A stretch of DNA of 64,000 nt from Streptomyces sulfonofaciens (GTDB lineage Bacteria > Actinomycetota > Actinomycetes > Streptomycetales > Streptomycetaceae). Below, in pieces: positions 1 through 8,945 of the stretch. The stretch spans positions 224,023 to 288,022 of the forward strand of contig NZ_BNCD01000009.1 in the NCBI RefSeq assembly GCF_014656295.1, read 5' to 3'. The notes under the pieces were generated by a model. That model was given only the letters and a program-made list of their open reading frames with translations. It ran no database searches and was not told where the DNA came from. The position numbers and the translations under genes are program-made. Numbering within the stretch: the first letter of the stretch is position 1; each line of letters opens with the position of its first letter.

Positions 1-1068
1 CAGATTCCCGTCGGTGCCGACCTCGCGCGCCACCCGCGTCACCTCGTCCGCGAACGCCGACAACTGGTCCACCATCGTGTTCACGGTGCTCATGAGCTGG
101 CGTATCTCGCCCTTGGCGTCCACCGTGATCTTCTGGCTGAGATCACCGCGCACGACCGCGGTGGTGACCTGGGCGATGTTGCGGACCTGGGAGGTGAGGT
201 TGGACGCCATGAAGTTGACGTTGTTGGTGAGGTCACGCCACACCCCGGACACATCCCGCACCTGGGCCTGACCACCGAGGATGCCGTCGGTGCCGACCTC
301 GCGCGCCACCCGCGTCACCTCGTCCGCGAACGCCGACAACTGGTCCACCATCGTGTTCACCGTGAGCTTCAGCTCCAGCAGCTCGCCGGCGGTCTCCACC
401 GTGACCTTGCGCGTCAGGTCGCCGCTCGCCACCGCCGTGGTGACCGCGGCGATATCGCGGACCTGCCAGGTCAGACGAGCGGCCATGGTGTTGACGGCCT
501 CGGTCACGCTGCGCCAGGAGCCGGACAGCCCCTGGACACTGGCGCGTCCGCCCAGCCGGCCCTCCGTGCCGACCTCGTGCGCGACCCGCATCACCTCGCC
601 GGTGAAGGAGGACAGGTGGTCCACCACGCGGTTCAGCCCGAGGGCCAGGCTGCGCAGGTCGCCGCGGAGCTGCCGGGTGCCGACCCGCAGCTCCATGTGC
701 TCGCCGAGGTCGCCCTCCGCCACCGCCTCCAGCACGCGGGTCGCGTTCACCATCGGCAGGGCGAGGGACTCGACCAGCTCGTTGGTGTCCTTGACCGTCT
801 CGGTCCAGGCGCCCTGGCCCGGACTCGCCGCGATCCGCTCGTCGAGCGCGCCCTCCCGCTTCACCACACCGCGCACCCGTCGTACTTCCGAGGCCAGGTG
901 CTCGTTGCGGGCGGCCACGCGGTTGAGCATGCCGGCCATCTCGCCCAGCACACCGTCGCCGTCCTCCGCCACCCGTACGGAGAAGTCCCCGTCGCACAGG
1001 GACCTCAGCCCTCCGAGGAGTGGCCGCAGGTCCTCCGTCAGCACCGCCTGCGCGTTCCGGTCCTCCAT
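1..1068 (-). CDS. HAMP-repeat sensor histidine kinase, N-terminal part (3' end outside window)
   Basis: Reading the minus strand from an ATG at 1068 gives an open frame that runs off the left edge. It holds at least three tandem HAMP-type linker repeats; the block VNTMVDQLSAFADEVTRVAR recurs, separated by VTTAVxxGDL segments. No membrane segment is visible, so this looks like the cytoplasmic multi-HAMP kinase family of streptomycetes, whose large members carry GAF, HisKA, HATPase and receiver domains further on; none of those lies in the window. An in-frame ATG at 1077 is directly abutted by AGGAA and so badly spaced, whereas the ATG at 1068 has AGGAA nine bases upstream and is preferred. The gene diverges from the PP2C phosphatase at 1248, and they may share the palindrome at 1200-1215. 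The family is clear; the signal sensed is unknown. Confidence 0.85.
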   Translation of the reverse strand, partial: MEDRNAQAVLTEDLRPLLGGLRSLCDGDFSVRVAEDGDGVLGEMAGMLNRVAARNEHLASEVRRVRGVVKREGALDERIAASPGQGAWTETVKDTNELVESLALPMVNATRVLEAVAEGDLGEHMELRVGTRQLRGDLRSLALGLNRVVDHLSSFTGEVMRVAHEVGTEGRLGGRASVQGLSGSWRSVTEAVNTMAARLTWQVRDIAAVTTAVASGDLTRKVTVETAGELLELKLTVNTMVDQLSAFADEVTRVAREVGTDGILGGQAQVRDVSGVWRDLTNNVNFMASNLTSQVRNIAQVTTAVVRGDLSQKITVDAKGEIRQLMSTVNTMVDQLSAFADEVTRVAREVGTDGNL

Positions 1069-1199
1069 GGCGTCCATTTCCTGAGATGTGCACGTCCGGG
1101 GCCGCCGTCGCCCTCGGCCGTCTCCCGAGTGTCGGTCCCGGCCACCACGACGCCTGGCTCCGGCAGCCGCGGATGAGCCCGGATGAGAGTGTCCGTTTC

Positions 1200-1215
1200 A
1201 GCCACTATAGTGGCT
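1200..1215. promoter_or_regulatory. 16-bp perfect palindrome in divergent promoter region
   Basis: AGCCACTATAGTGGCT is a perfect inverted repeat in an AT-rich patch of otherwise GC-rich sequence, between the divergent kinase (start 1068) and phosphatase (start 1248). It ends 32 bases before the phosphatase GTG, where an operator overlapping a -10 region would sit. I infer a dimeric regulator site; the regulator is not identified. Confidence 0.45.
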
Positions 1216-1247
1216 TTTAGGTAATTCGTTCGAGTCAGGAGTGCGCT

Positions 1248-3047
1248 GTGCAGGCCCTCTCTCCCGGGCAGGAGGGATCGGGCTCGCGAACGGAGTTGCC
1301 CGCGAGCCAGCTCGCGCCCTCCCGGGCCCGCGCCTTCGTCCGGGCCGTGATCGCCGAGCGGGCCCTGTCGACCTCGTCGCTCGGTCCGCCCGCCGAGCGG
1401 CTCGCCAACGACGCCGCCCTGCTCGCCGGTGAGCTGACCACGAACGCGCTGATCCACGCGGGCACCACCATGGCCGTGGTCTGCCACGCGGAGACGGCGC
1501 CGGGCCCGCAGGAGGCGCTGACGGGCGCCCGGATCGAGGTGGTGGACCGGCAGCCGTCGGGCACGGTGCCCGGCGGCTCGGCCCCGGCGGTCAGCGGACG
1601 GGGCCTGGGGCTCCAGATCGTCGCCGCGCTCGCGGACTCGTGGGGCGTGACGTACCGGCACACGGAGAAGGCGGTCTGGTGCCGGCTGGTGATCGCGGCG
1701 CGCGACGCGCCGCCGGTCCCGGTCGGCCGGCTCAACACGGCGCTCTACCAGCAACTGGAGGCCACCGAGGTGGCGCAGCCGTACACACGGGTCGAGTACC
1801 ACGGCTCCAGCGGCCGCACCGACCGCGGCGACACGTTCCTCGCGGAGGCCAGCGAACTCCTGTCCGGACAGCTCGACGAGGACATGGTCGCCGCCCTGGC
1901 GAGCCAGCTCATGGTGCCGAGACTCGCCGACTGGTGCGCGGTGTGGCTGCTCGCCGAGGACGGCCGCATGCGGCTCGCCAGCGTCTGGCACGCGGACGAG
2001 CGCCGGATCGCACCGCTGCGCCGCGACCTGGAGCACGACCCGCCGCCGCGCGAGCCGTGGAGCGTCGGAATGCCCTGGCCGTGGCCCGAGGCGGCGGACG
2101 GCGAGCGCGGCGGCGCCGCGCTGGCCTTCTCGCTGGTGTCCGGCGGCGAGAGCCGCGGTGCGCTGCTGATCGGCCGGGCTGCACCGCCCGAGATCACCGA
2201 CTCGGCGGCACGCACGGTGGAGAACGTGGCACGCAGGGTGGCGCAGACGCTGGTCACGGCCCGCCAGTACACCCACCAGACCAACATCAGCCGGGCCCTC
2301 CAGCGCCGGCAGTTGCCCTCGTCACTGGGCAGCCTGCCCGGCGTGGAGTCCGCGATCGTCTACGAGCCGCACGCCAGCGGCCTGACCGTCGGCGGCGACT
2401 TCTACGACCTGTTCCCGACCGGCGACGGCCGCTGGTGCTTCCTGCTCGGCGATGTGCAGGGCAAGGACGCCGAGGCGATGTCCGTGACCGGCCTGACCCG
2501 CCACCTGGTACGGCTGCTGGCCCGCGAGGGGCACGGTGTCGAGTCGGTGCTCGGCTGGCTGAACGCGGTGATGGCGGAGGACGCCGCGGAGGCGGTGAGC
2601 GTCGCCGGCGAGGGCGCCAGGCCGCGGTTCCTGAGCATGGTGTACGGCGAGCTGACCCCCGACCCGGGCTCCGGCGGCGCGCACTGCACCCTCGCCAGCG
2701 CCGGCCACCCGCTGCCGCTGCGGATGTCGGTCGACGGCGAGGTCAGGTCGGTGGTCCCCTCGCAGTTGCTGCTCGGCATCGACGAGGACACGGACTTCAC
2801 CTCGGACTCCTTCCACCTCGCGCCCGGCGAGACGCTGCTGTGCGTAACGGACGGCGTGACCGAGCGCCGCGACGGCACCCGGCAGCTCGACGACGACGAC
2901 GGTCTCGCCCGGATCCTGCACGACTGCGCGGGCATGGGCGCCATGGCGGTGGCCGAACGCGTCCGGCAGGCGACGCACGACTTCAGCCCCGAGCCGGTGG
3001 AGGACGACCTGGCGGTGGTGGTGCTGCACGCGACGGCGGGGGTGTGA
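1248..3047 (+). CDS. ATPase-GAF-PP2C (SpoIIE-type) serine phosphatase regulator
   Basis: 599 residues with three parts. Residues ~15-150 form an RsbW-like HATPase with an N-box (ELTTNALIHAG) and a G-box (GRGLGLQIV). Residues ~180-330 are a GAF-like sensor. Residues ~350-595 are a PP2C/SpoIIE phosphatase with metal-binding motifs GGDFYDLF, GDVQGKD and a C-terminal CVTDGVTE. Such proteins act in partner-switching: the kinase domain phosphorylates anti-anti-sigma (STAS) proteins and the phosphatase reverses it, setting sigma-factor activity. No STAS gene is adjacent. The GTG start is chosen because AGGAG (1237-1241) lies six bases upstream. It diverges from the HAMP kinase, suggesting linked stress or signal sensing. 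Domain assignment is firm; the target is unknown. Confidence 0.9.
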   Translation: MQALSPGQEGSGSRTELPASQLAPSRARAFVRAVIAERALSTSSLGPPAERLANDAALLAGELTTNALIHAGTTMAVVCHAETAPGPQEALTGARIEVVDRQPSGTVPGGSAPAVSGRGLGLQIVAALADSWGVTYRHTEKAVWCRLVIAARDAPPVPVGRLNTALYQQLEATEVAQPYTRVEYHGSSGRTDRGDTFLAEASELLSGQLDEDMVAALASQLMVPRLADWCAVWLLAEDGRMRLASVWHADERRIAPLRRDLEHDPPPREPWSVGMPWPWPEAADGERGGAALAFSLVSGGESRGALLIGRAAPPEITDSAARTVENVARRVAQTLVTARQYTHQTNISRALQRRQLPSSLGSLPGVESAIVYEPHASGLTVGGDFYDLFPTGDGRWCFLLGDVQGKDAEAMSVTGLTRHLVRLLAREGHGVESVLGWLNAVMAEDAAEAVSVAGEGARPRFLSMVYGELTPDPGSGGAHCTLASAGHPLPLRMSVDGEVRSVVPSQLLLGIDEDTDFTSDSFHLAPGETLLCVTDGVTERRDGTRQLDDDDGLARILHDCAGMGAMAVAERVRQATHDFSPEPVEDDLAVVVLHATAGV

Positions 3048-3849
3048 GGCGCCCGCGGGCGAGGGGTGGGGACGCGGCGGCAAAGGCCCGAACGGCGCGC
3101 CGGTCGGGCGCACTTGACAGGTGGTGGGCCGCGCCGGGTGAATGGGGTGGGAACGCCGCATGAGGGAGGGCGGGGCGTACCGGGGGCGCGGCATGCCCCG
3201 CCCGATGCAAGGAACGCTGGTCGTACGCGGAGGACGCGAAGACGGATCGATGCCGACGCGTACGACCACTTCCCGCTTGAGAAAAGTACTAGTCAAGCAA
3301 GGGTCAAGAAAGAGTCCCTTTCGGTCAATGGCGCTTGGCCCGCCCTTGACGATCGCCGGCACACCGCCTTCCCCCCCGTTCCGAGTGGGTGGTTCGTGGG
3401 TCCCGGACCTCCAGGAAGCGCCACCCGGGCCCGGCCGGCGGCCCGCGGGGCGCCGATCGGCGCCACCCGTGACCCGGCCACGGCAGGGCGGGACACGTCC
3501 CGCGCCGCGCACGAAAGCCTCGCCGAATTCGGCATTCGCAGCAAAGCCGCCGCCCGCAACTCCGCCAGGCAGCAGTTACGGAAACCACGACCGGCACCCC
3601 CGCCCCGATCATCAACCGGACACGCGCACCACCCCACGCACCACCCACTCGGTGATCGGGCCGATAGGCGGCCGGGGACCGGTGCCTTCTCACGCACGCG
3701 CAGCCGGTGGCGGCCTTTCTCCGGTGCCGCGGGAACCGCCGCCCCATCAGGCTGTTTGCACCTGGCTGCAACGAAGTACTGACCACTGCTGGGCGTGCAT
3801 ATCTTTGTCCTGCCCGACGGAGTTCCGGGCCCTGAGACAAGGAGACAAG
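3048..3849. promoter_or_regulatory. 800-nt intergenic region with AT-richer islands and inverted repeats
   Basis: No convincing gene on either strand; open frames here have atypical composition and no RBS. A TTGACA lies at 3114-3119 without a clear -10 partner. At 3275-3298 GCTTGA and TCAAGC form an inverted repeat around a 12-nt AT-rich centre, and GTCAAG recurs ten bases further on (3292-3297 and 3302-3307). A second inverted repeat, TTGCA-N6-TGCAA, is at 3756-3771, 78 bases before the secreted-protein start. These are candidate promoter and operator elements for the gene at 3850. Confidence 0.4.
3756..3771. promoter_or_regulatory. Inverted repeat TTGCA-N6-TGCAA upstream of secreted inhibitor
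   Basis: TTGCA (3756-3760) and TGCAA (3767-3771) are exact inverted arms with one helical turn between centres, as for a dimeric repressor or activator. The winged-helix regulator at 4464 is the nearest candidate to bind it. Inference only. Confidence 0.35.
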
Positions 3850-4326
3850 GTGCGCGCACAAGTGAAAAGCCGCTTCCCGCACAGGATGGCGGTCGTGATC
3901 GGCATTGTGGCGTTGGCGATCACCGCCGTCTTCACTTCGCCGTTCGGGGCGGTTGCCGAGGCCGGGGCCGTGGCGGCGCCGGTGGTGGCGCCGGCACCCG
4001 ACAGCGGCGCCACGGCATTGGCGTGGGAGTGCCCGGCGGGCGATTTCTGCGTCTGGGAGAACCCCGGCGGCGTCGGCCGCCGGTGCAACTGGTCGGTGGC
4101 CGACCCGGACTGGCAGGGCGGCTCGATCAGTTGCTCGTGGTCAAGCACCGTCAAGGTGGAATCCGCGAAGGACAACGGAAACGACCCGGCCTTCGCAGCA
4201 GTCGCCGTGTACCGGCAGGCGAACGAGGAAGGCAGGTTCGCCTGCCTCGATCGCGGCAAGAACTACGAGATCACGGCAGGGGGCGTCCTGCTCCGATCCC
4301 ATGAGTGGGTGACGTACCACTGCTGA
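3850..4326 (+). CDS. Small secreted peptidase-inhibitor I36-like protein
   Basis: 158 residues. The N-terminus (VRAQVKSRFPHRM then a hydrophobic run to about residue 35, ending near AVAEAGA) is a Sec signal peptide. The mature part begins with an Ala/Pro-rich spacer and holds CPAGDFCVWENPGG, the usual opening of the peptidase inhibitor I36 (SMPI-like) fold, with further cysteines in RRCNWS, SCSWSS, FACLDR and the C-terminal YHC. That gives six mature cysteines, enough for three disulfides. An inhibitory activity is typical of named family members but is not proven here; many I36-like proteins have no known target. The GTG start has AAGGAG (3839-3844) five bases upstream. A strong terminator follows at 4343. 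The frame stays open upstream, but that region lacks an RBS and normal coding character. Confidence 0.75.
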   Translation: MRAQVKSRFPHRMAVVIGIVALAITAVFTSPFGAVAEAGAVAAPVVAPAPDSGATALAWECPAGDFCVWENPGGVGRRCNWSVADPDWQGGSISCSWSSTVKVESAKDNGNDPAFAAVAVYRQANEEGRFACLDRGKNYEITAGGVLLRSHEWVTYHC

Positions 4327-4342
4327 GAGCAGGCGGGAGCAC

Positions 4343-4380
4343 GCGGCCCGACCCGGATGGCAGAGGCCGGGTCGGGCCGC
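4343..4380 (+). terminator. Strong intrinsic stem-loop
   Basis: A perfect 14-bp G/C stem (4343-4356 with 4367-4380) encloses a 10-nt loop, 16 bases after the inhibitor stop codon. There is no U-tract, as is usual in Streptomyces terminators. Confidence 0.75.
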
Positions 4381-4463
4381 ACGGCTGAGAAAGCATCAGG
4401 GAAAGCTCCCACGCAAAGTATTCTCGGTATGGCCATGTTCGTTTGTATAGCCTGGGGAAGACT

Positions 4464-5582
4464 ATGCTGCGAGTGCACTTCACGGCCGATGATCTCGTCC
4501 GCATTCGCCTCTTGTCCCAGCCCAATCCGCTGTGGGAAATCCTGCTGAGCTTCTTCTGCCTCCGCGAACAGCGGAAGCGGATCTTCCTGCAAGCGTGGGC
4601 CCGGCAATTGCGCACCGACGCCCAGCGCTGGAAGAAGATCGTGCCCGCCGCCCGGCTGATGGCCGGATTGGCGCCACAGGGCCCCTACTTTCCCGACTTC
4701 CTCACTCCTGCCCAGGGCTGCACCGGTCTCGATACCGGCCTGGACGCGATCGCGGGAACCCCACGTCGACGTCTCACCCACGAACTGAACCTCCTCGCCG
4801 AGTGCAACCGCAGAAAGGACCGGACCACACCCTCGTGGCTGGCCTCCTTCGCCGCCGGTGACGCGAACGCGCTCGCCCACCTCACCCGCACCCTGCGCGA
4901 CTACCACGAGACCGCGATCGCGCAGAACCAGGCCGAGGTCGCCTCGGTCATCGGCACTGATGTGGCCCTTCGGACCCGGGCACTGCTCAATGGCGGAGTC
5001 GAGGGGCTGCTACGCAGCTTCGAGCCGCTGATGGTCTGGACACCGCCGGTACTCCACGTCCGTTACGACTACGACCGGGATCTGCACCTCTGCGGACGCG
5101 GACTGTTCCTTGTCCCCTCCTACTACTGCCACGGGTCGGCGGTCTCGACGGCCGACCGGGAGCTGACTCCGGTCATCATCTACCCGATCGCCACCCGGCA
5201 GCGCTGGCGGCAGACGGCGGGGAGCAAACCGAACGACCACCTCACCAGACTCCTGGGAGCCACCCGCGCGTCCGTACTCCACGCCGCCGGCACCAGCCTG
5301 ACCACCACGGACCTGGCCCGCGTCCTGTCGACGTCCCCGGCCTCGATCAGCCGGCACACCAAGGTGCTGCGCGAGAACAACCTGCTGACCACGTGCCGCC
5401 AGGGCAACTCGGTCCTGCACGTGCTGACCGAACTCGGCCGAGAACTGGTGAGGGGCGAGCCGACCGGGTTCGGCCGGCCGTCGTCCGGGACGGCAGAGGC
5501 CGACGGCGGTCCTGCGGGCCGGGTCGGCATGTACGCGCAGACGCGATCTTGTGCGGGAACACGCCCCGGCGTTCGTTGTTGA
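4464..5582 (+). CDS. Winged-helix (ArsR-type) transcriptional regulator
   Basis: 372 residues. The opening MLRVHFTADDLVRIRL and a roughly 250-residue N-terminal part without an obvious known enzyme motif match a streptomycete regulator family. Residues ~265-330 form an ArsR-like winged helix: LGATRASVLHAAG, then TTTDLARVLSTSPASISRHTKVL as helix-turn-helix and LLTTCRQGNSVLHVLT as the wing. The ATG at 4464 is chosen because GGGGAAG (4455-4460) precedes it closely; a TTG at 4443 in the same frame lacks an RBS. An AT-rich stretch at about 4410-4463 probably holds its promoter. It lies just downstream of the terminated I36-like gene and may regulate it. The ligand is unknown. The last ~40 residues look unstructured. 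Confidence 0.75.
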   Translation: MLRVHFTADDLVRIRLLSQPNPLWEILLSFFCLREQRKRIFLQAWARQLRTDAQRWKKIVPAARLMAGLAPQGPYFPDFLTPAQGCTGLDTGLDAIAGTPRRRLTHELNLLAECNRRKDRTTPSWLASFAAGDANALAHLTRTLRDYHETAIAQNQAEVASVIGTDVALRTRALLNGGVEGLLRSFEPLMVWTPPVLHVRYDYDRDLHLCGRGLFLVPSYYCHGSAVSTADRELTPVIIYPIATRQRWRQTAGSKPNDHLTRLLGATRASVLHAAGTSLTTTDLARVLSTSPASISRHTKVLRENNLLTTCRQGNSVLHVLTELGRELVRGEPTGFGRPSSGTAEADGGPAGRVGMYAQTRSCAGTRPGVRC

Positions 5583-5662
5583 CCGCGCATCTCCGTGCCT
5601 ACTCTCCAACGGCCGGTCGAAAAACGGAACGTTGAGGGGCCGGCGGTGACGAAAGGCAACAG

Positions 5663-7363
5663 ATGTCGAACGATTACGAACTCGGCCGCAGACGACTCCT
5701 CAAGGCGTTCGGTCTGACCTCGGCCGCCGGCACAGCGGCGATGATGTCGGCGGACCCCGTACTGGGCGCCACGCTGGGCCACGACGAGCGGACGGGGGTG
5801 TCCCCGGCGACGTACCGGGCCCCGACCGGGCTCGCGCAGGACAGCGAGGCCAAGTCGACCGCGCTGGCGTGGATCGACACGGCGAGCTCCGAGATCGTGC
5901 GTCTCAACGACGACGTGTGGAAGTACGCGGAACTGTCGCTGCGGGAGTGGAAGTCCTCGCTGGCGGTCGCCGCGCTGCTGAAGAAGTACGGCTTCGACGT
6001 CGAGTGGGGAGCCGGCGGCTTCCCGGCCGCCTTCGTCGCCACCTACGGCTCCGGCGGTCCGGTCATCGGCTTCAACGCCGAGTACGACGCCCTGCCCGGC
6101 CTCTCGCAGAAGGCGGGCGCGGGCGAGCACGACCCGCTCGTCTACCACTACGACGCCTACGGCCCCACCTACGGCGCCGGGCACGGCGACGGGCACAACG
6201 GCCTCGGAGCGGGTTCCACGGCGGCCGCCATCGCCGTGAGCCGGGCGATAGCCGAGAAGGGCCTCAAGGCCACCGTGAAGGTGTTCGGCACCACCGGTGA
6301 GGAACAGCTCGTCGGCAAGCCCTTCATGGTCAAGGCCGGGGTCTACGACGGGCTGGACGCCTTCATGGACTGGCACCCCTTCGGCAGCACCCTGGCCTTC
6401 TGGAACACCACCAGCGCCCTCAGCTCGGCGACGTTCACCTTCCTCGGCGCCGCGGGCCACGGCGCCAACCCGCTCGGCAACAAGAGCGGTCTGGACGGCG
6501 CACTGCTGATGGCGACGATGTCCGAGTACCTGCGGGAGAAGAACGTCGCGCCGTCCGGCCGGTTCCACTACGCGATCATCAACGGCGGCGGGGCGCCCAA
6601 CGTGACACCCGACATGTGCTCGATCTGGTTCTTCATCAGGGAGGGCAGTCCCGCCCGGGTGAAGGTGCTGTACGACAAGATCGTGGAGTGCGCGAAGGCG
6701 GCGGCCCAGGCGAGCCAGACCAGGCTGGTGCACAAGTTCCACTCGGCGACGTGGAACTCGCTCGGGAACAAGGCGGGCGCCGAGCTGATGTACGACAACA
6801 TGCGCCAGATCGGCCCGCCGGCCTTCACCGACGAGGACCACGCCCTCGCCAAGCAGCTCCAGAAGTCGCTCGGCAAGCCCGAGGTGGGCATGTCGACCAC
6901 CGTCGTCCCGCTCGCCCCGCCCGCGCCCTCCTTCGGCGGCGGCATATCCACCGACACGGCGGACGTGAGCTGGCACGCGCCGACGGTCACGGCCCTCGTG
7001 GCCACCTTCCCCGCCGGATGCCCGAACCACAACTGGACCGTGACCTCCACGGCCGGCCACCACATCGGGCACCAGGGCACCCTCTCCGCCGCCCGGTACC
7101 TGGCGGCCTCCGCGGTCGACCTCATCACCCAGCCCGACCGGCTCACCGCGGTCCAGGACGAGTTCAGGCAGCGCACCGACGGCGTCGAGTGGAAGAGCAT
7201 GATCCCGGACGGCACCCAGCCGCCGCTCTACGAGCCGCCCGCGGACTTCCTCGCCGAGACCGGCCAGCAGTGGCCGCCGCAGGGCGTCACCTGGCCGGTT
7301 CCCGAGGTGATCGCGGCCGAGCAGCTCGGCACCACGGGCCCCGACCTCCCGCCGGTGACCTGA
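5663..7363 (+). CDS. Tat-exported M20/AbgB-like amidohydrolase
   Basis: 566 residues. The N-terminus GRRRLLKAFGLTSAAGTAAMM is a twin-arginine signal, so the enzyme is exported folded with its metals. The core is the M20 amidohydrolase fold of the AbgB (aminobenzoyl-glutamate hydrolase) subgroup: GFNAEYDALPG, then the metal-binding HGDGHN (H174, H178), FGTTGEEQ with the acidic metal and catalytic residues, and a dimerisation lid around FTFLGAAGHGANP. This family removes amino-acid or acyl groups from amides. The substrate is not evident. AAAGG lies about six bases before the ATG. The gene faces the catabolic operon across a shared stem-loop region, so an extracytoplasmic step feeding that operon is plausible but unproven. 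Confidence 0.85.
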   Translation: MSNDYELGRRRLLKAFGLTSAAGTAAMMSADPVLGATLGHDERTGVSPATYRAPTGLAQDSEAKSTALAWIDTASSEIVRLNDDVWKYAELSLREWKSSLAVAALLKKYGFDVEWGAGGFPAAFVATYGSGGPVIGFNAEYDALPGLSQKAGAGEHDPLVYHYDAYGPTYGAGHGDGHNGLGAGSTAAAIAVSRAIAEKGLKATVKVFGTTGEEQLVGKPFMVKAGVYDGLDAFMDWHPFGSTLAFWNTTSALSSATFTFLGAAGHGANPLGNKSGLDGALLMATMSEYLREKNVAPSGRFHYAIINGGGAPNVTPDMCSIWFFIREGSPARVKVLYDKIVECAKAAAQASQTRLVHKFHSATWNSLGNKAGAELMYDNMRQIGPPAFTDEDHALAKQLQKSLGKPEVGMSTTVVPLAPPAPSFGGGISTDTADVSWHAPTVTALVATFPAGCPNHNWTVTSTAGHHIGHQGTLSAARYLAASAVDLITQPDRLTAVQDEFRQRTDGVEWKSMIPDGTQPPLYEPPADFLAETGQQWPPQGVTWPVPEVIAAEQLGTTGPDLPPVT

Positions 7364-7385
7364 CCCCCGGCACCGCGCCGGGGCA

Positions 7386-7411
7386 CGGGCCGGCACGCGC
7401 GGACCGGCCCG
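7386..7411. terminator. Stem-loop between convergent genes
   Basis: CGGGCCGG (7386-7393) and CCGGCCCG (7404-7411) pair around a 10-nt loop, 22 bases after the amidohydrolase stop. It lies between convergent genes and could terminate both; the rest of 7412-7551 is rich in further GC-only inverted repeats. Confidence 0.5.
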
Positions 7412-7551
7412 GGCGGACCTGGTGGCACGGGCCCGGTGGGCCGGCCGTCGCGGATCCCGTCCGGGGCCGGACCGGATCCGGGCCGGCAGGCGCGGGAGGC
7501 CGCCGGCCCCGGCGGCCCAGGCGGCCCTCAGGCCGCCACCGGGTCACCGGG

Positions 7552-8328
7552 TCACCAGGTCGGCGCGCAGGAGACCCCGCCGTCCACCACGAGGTCGTGG
7601 CCGGTGACCCAGCGGGCCATCGGCGAGGCCAGGAAGACGCAGGCGTCGCCGACGTCCTCGGACGTGCCCAGCCGGCGCAGCGGCGCGGCCGCCTGCCACC
7701 TGCCCACCCCCTCGGGCCAGGCGGTGTCGAGTCCCGGGCGGTCGATCAGGCCGGGCGACACCGTGTTCACCCGGACCCCCAGGGCCCCGTACTCCAGCGC
7801 CGCGGAGCGTGCGTGCATGATGAGGGCCGCCTTCGAGGCGCTGTAGTGGGCGTGTTCCCTGGCCGGCCGGCTGCCCTCGATGGACGCGATATGGGTGACG
7901 GACCCGCCGCCGGCCCCCGCCATGAGCGGGACTGCGGCCTGGGTGCAGGCGAACGCGCTGGTCAGGTTGGTGTCCACCACGTGCCGCCACTCGTCGGCCG
8001 CCAGGTCCGCCAGGGGCCGGGTGGGCTGCACCCCGGCGTTGTTCACCAGGGCCGTCAGACGGCCCCGCCAGGCGGCGGCCTCCGCCACCAGCCGGCCGCA
8101 CTCGGCCTCGTCGGTCAGGTCGGCGGAGAGGGCCAGCGCGTCCCCGCCGTCCGCCCGGATCCGCTCGACGCGCTCCAGCGCCGCCTCGCGCCCCGTCCTG
8201 TAGTGGGCGACCACGGCAGCACCGGCGAGCGCGAACCGGGTCACGATGCCGCCTCCCACGCCACCGCCTGCGCCCGTGACGAGGACCACGTGGCCGGTGA
8301 GGTCGGGAAGGTCGCGCGGGGCACTCAC
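7552..8328 (-). CDS. Short-chain dehydrogenase/reductase (SDR)
   Basis: 258 residues with a classical SDR pattern: cofactor loop VLVTGAGGGVGGG near residue 15, NNAG (ALVNNAGVQ) near 90, catalytic Ser in THIASIEGS, and YSASK as the Tyr-x-x-x-Lys pair. The C-terminal SPMARWVTGHDLVVDGG closes the fold. It would oxidise or reduce an alcohol/ketone with NAD(P). The GTG start at 8328 overlaps the cupin stop codon by four bases (GTGA), indicating translational coupling and membership in the operon that begins with the IclR gene. An upstream extension is open but overlaps the cupin entirely and is rejected. Substrate unknown; oxidation of a deaminated carbon skeleton would fit. Confidence 0.88.
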   Translation of the reverse strand: MSAPRDLPDLTGHVVLVTGAGGGVGGGIVTRFALAGAAVVAHYRTGREAALERVERIRADGGDALALSADLTDEAECGRLVAEAAAWRGRLTALVNNAGVQPTRPLADLAADEWRHVVDTNLTSAFACTQAAVPLMAGAGGGSVTHIASIEGSRPAREHAHYSASKAALIMHARSAALEYGALGVRVNTVSPGLIDRPGLDTAWPEGVGRWQAAAPLRRLGTSEDVGDACVFLASPMARWVTGHDLVVDGGVSCAPTW

Positions 8329-8879
8329 CTGGCACCCGCCGGGACGACGGCGCCCTCGGAGTTGGCCGGGTGGCGCAGCGCGGCGCCGGGACGGCACAGC
8401 GAGCGGATCCGCTCGGCCTGCTGCGGATAGCGCTCGCACAGGTCCTCGGCGGTGCCGCCCTCGTAGTCGCAGGAGAGGAAGCCGGGTGCCATGGTGCAGC
8501 CGATCAGGGACCATGCGCCGGGCTCCGTGACCCGGCCGCCCATCCAGGTGCCCGCCGGGACCGTGTACTGGACGTGCTGGCCGGCCCGCAGGTCGTGGCC
8601 GAGCAGGACGACGCGTGCCGTGCCGTCCTGTTCGAGCAGCAGCAGTTCGAGGGGCGCGCCGAGGTAGAAGTGCCACACCTCGTCGCCCGGCAGGCGGTGC
8701 ATCGCGGAGAAGTGGTCGTCGTCGGGGCTGAGCAGCGCGATGATCGCGGATCCCGCCGGGCGCCCCGCCCCGTCCTCGGGCCCGGCCCAGGTGCGCCGGA
8801 ACCGCCCTCCTTCCAGCGGCATGGGCTCAAGGCCGTAGTGGTCGACGAGGTCCTCGACCGTGATCCCCGGTTGCTTCAT
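8325..8879 (-). CDS. DUF985-family cupin protein
   Basis: 184 residues opening MKQPGITVEDLVDHYGLEPMPLEGG. It shows the DUF985 cupin pattern: SAIIALLSPDDDHFSAMHRL, DEVWHFYLGAPLELLLL, then VPAGTWMGGRVTEPGAWSLIGCTMAPGF. These are single beta-barrel proteins of unknown catalytic role, often beside amino-acid or sugar metabolism genes. A GTG at 8888 is in frame, but AAAGG fits the ATG at 8879 (eight-base spacing) better. It lies 66 bases after the lyase-like gene and overlaps the SDR start by four bases. A possible isomerase or epimerase function is speculation. Confidence 0.8.
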   Translation of the reverse strand: MKQPGITVEDLVDHYGLEPMPLEGGRFRRTWAGPEDGAGRPAGSAIIALLSPDDDHFSAMHRLPGDEVWHFYLGAPLELLLLEQDGTARVVLLGHDLRAGQHVQYTVPAGTWMGGRVTEPGAWSLIGCTMAPGFLSCDYEGGTAEDLCERYPQQAERIRSLCRPGAALRHPANSEGAVVPAGAR

Positions 8880-8945
8880 GCGTGCCACCTTTCGTGAGCG
8901 GGTCGTGCCGCCGACGGGCCGGCCGTCATTCTCCCGCAGGGGCGC

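Noticed and set aside
3142..3849. N-terminal extension of the I36-like protein
   Set aside because: The upstream frame is open but lacks an RBS and normal codon use; the GTG at 3850 has AAGGAG and starts a proper signal peptide.
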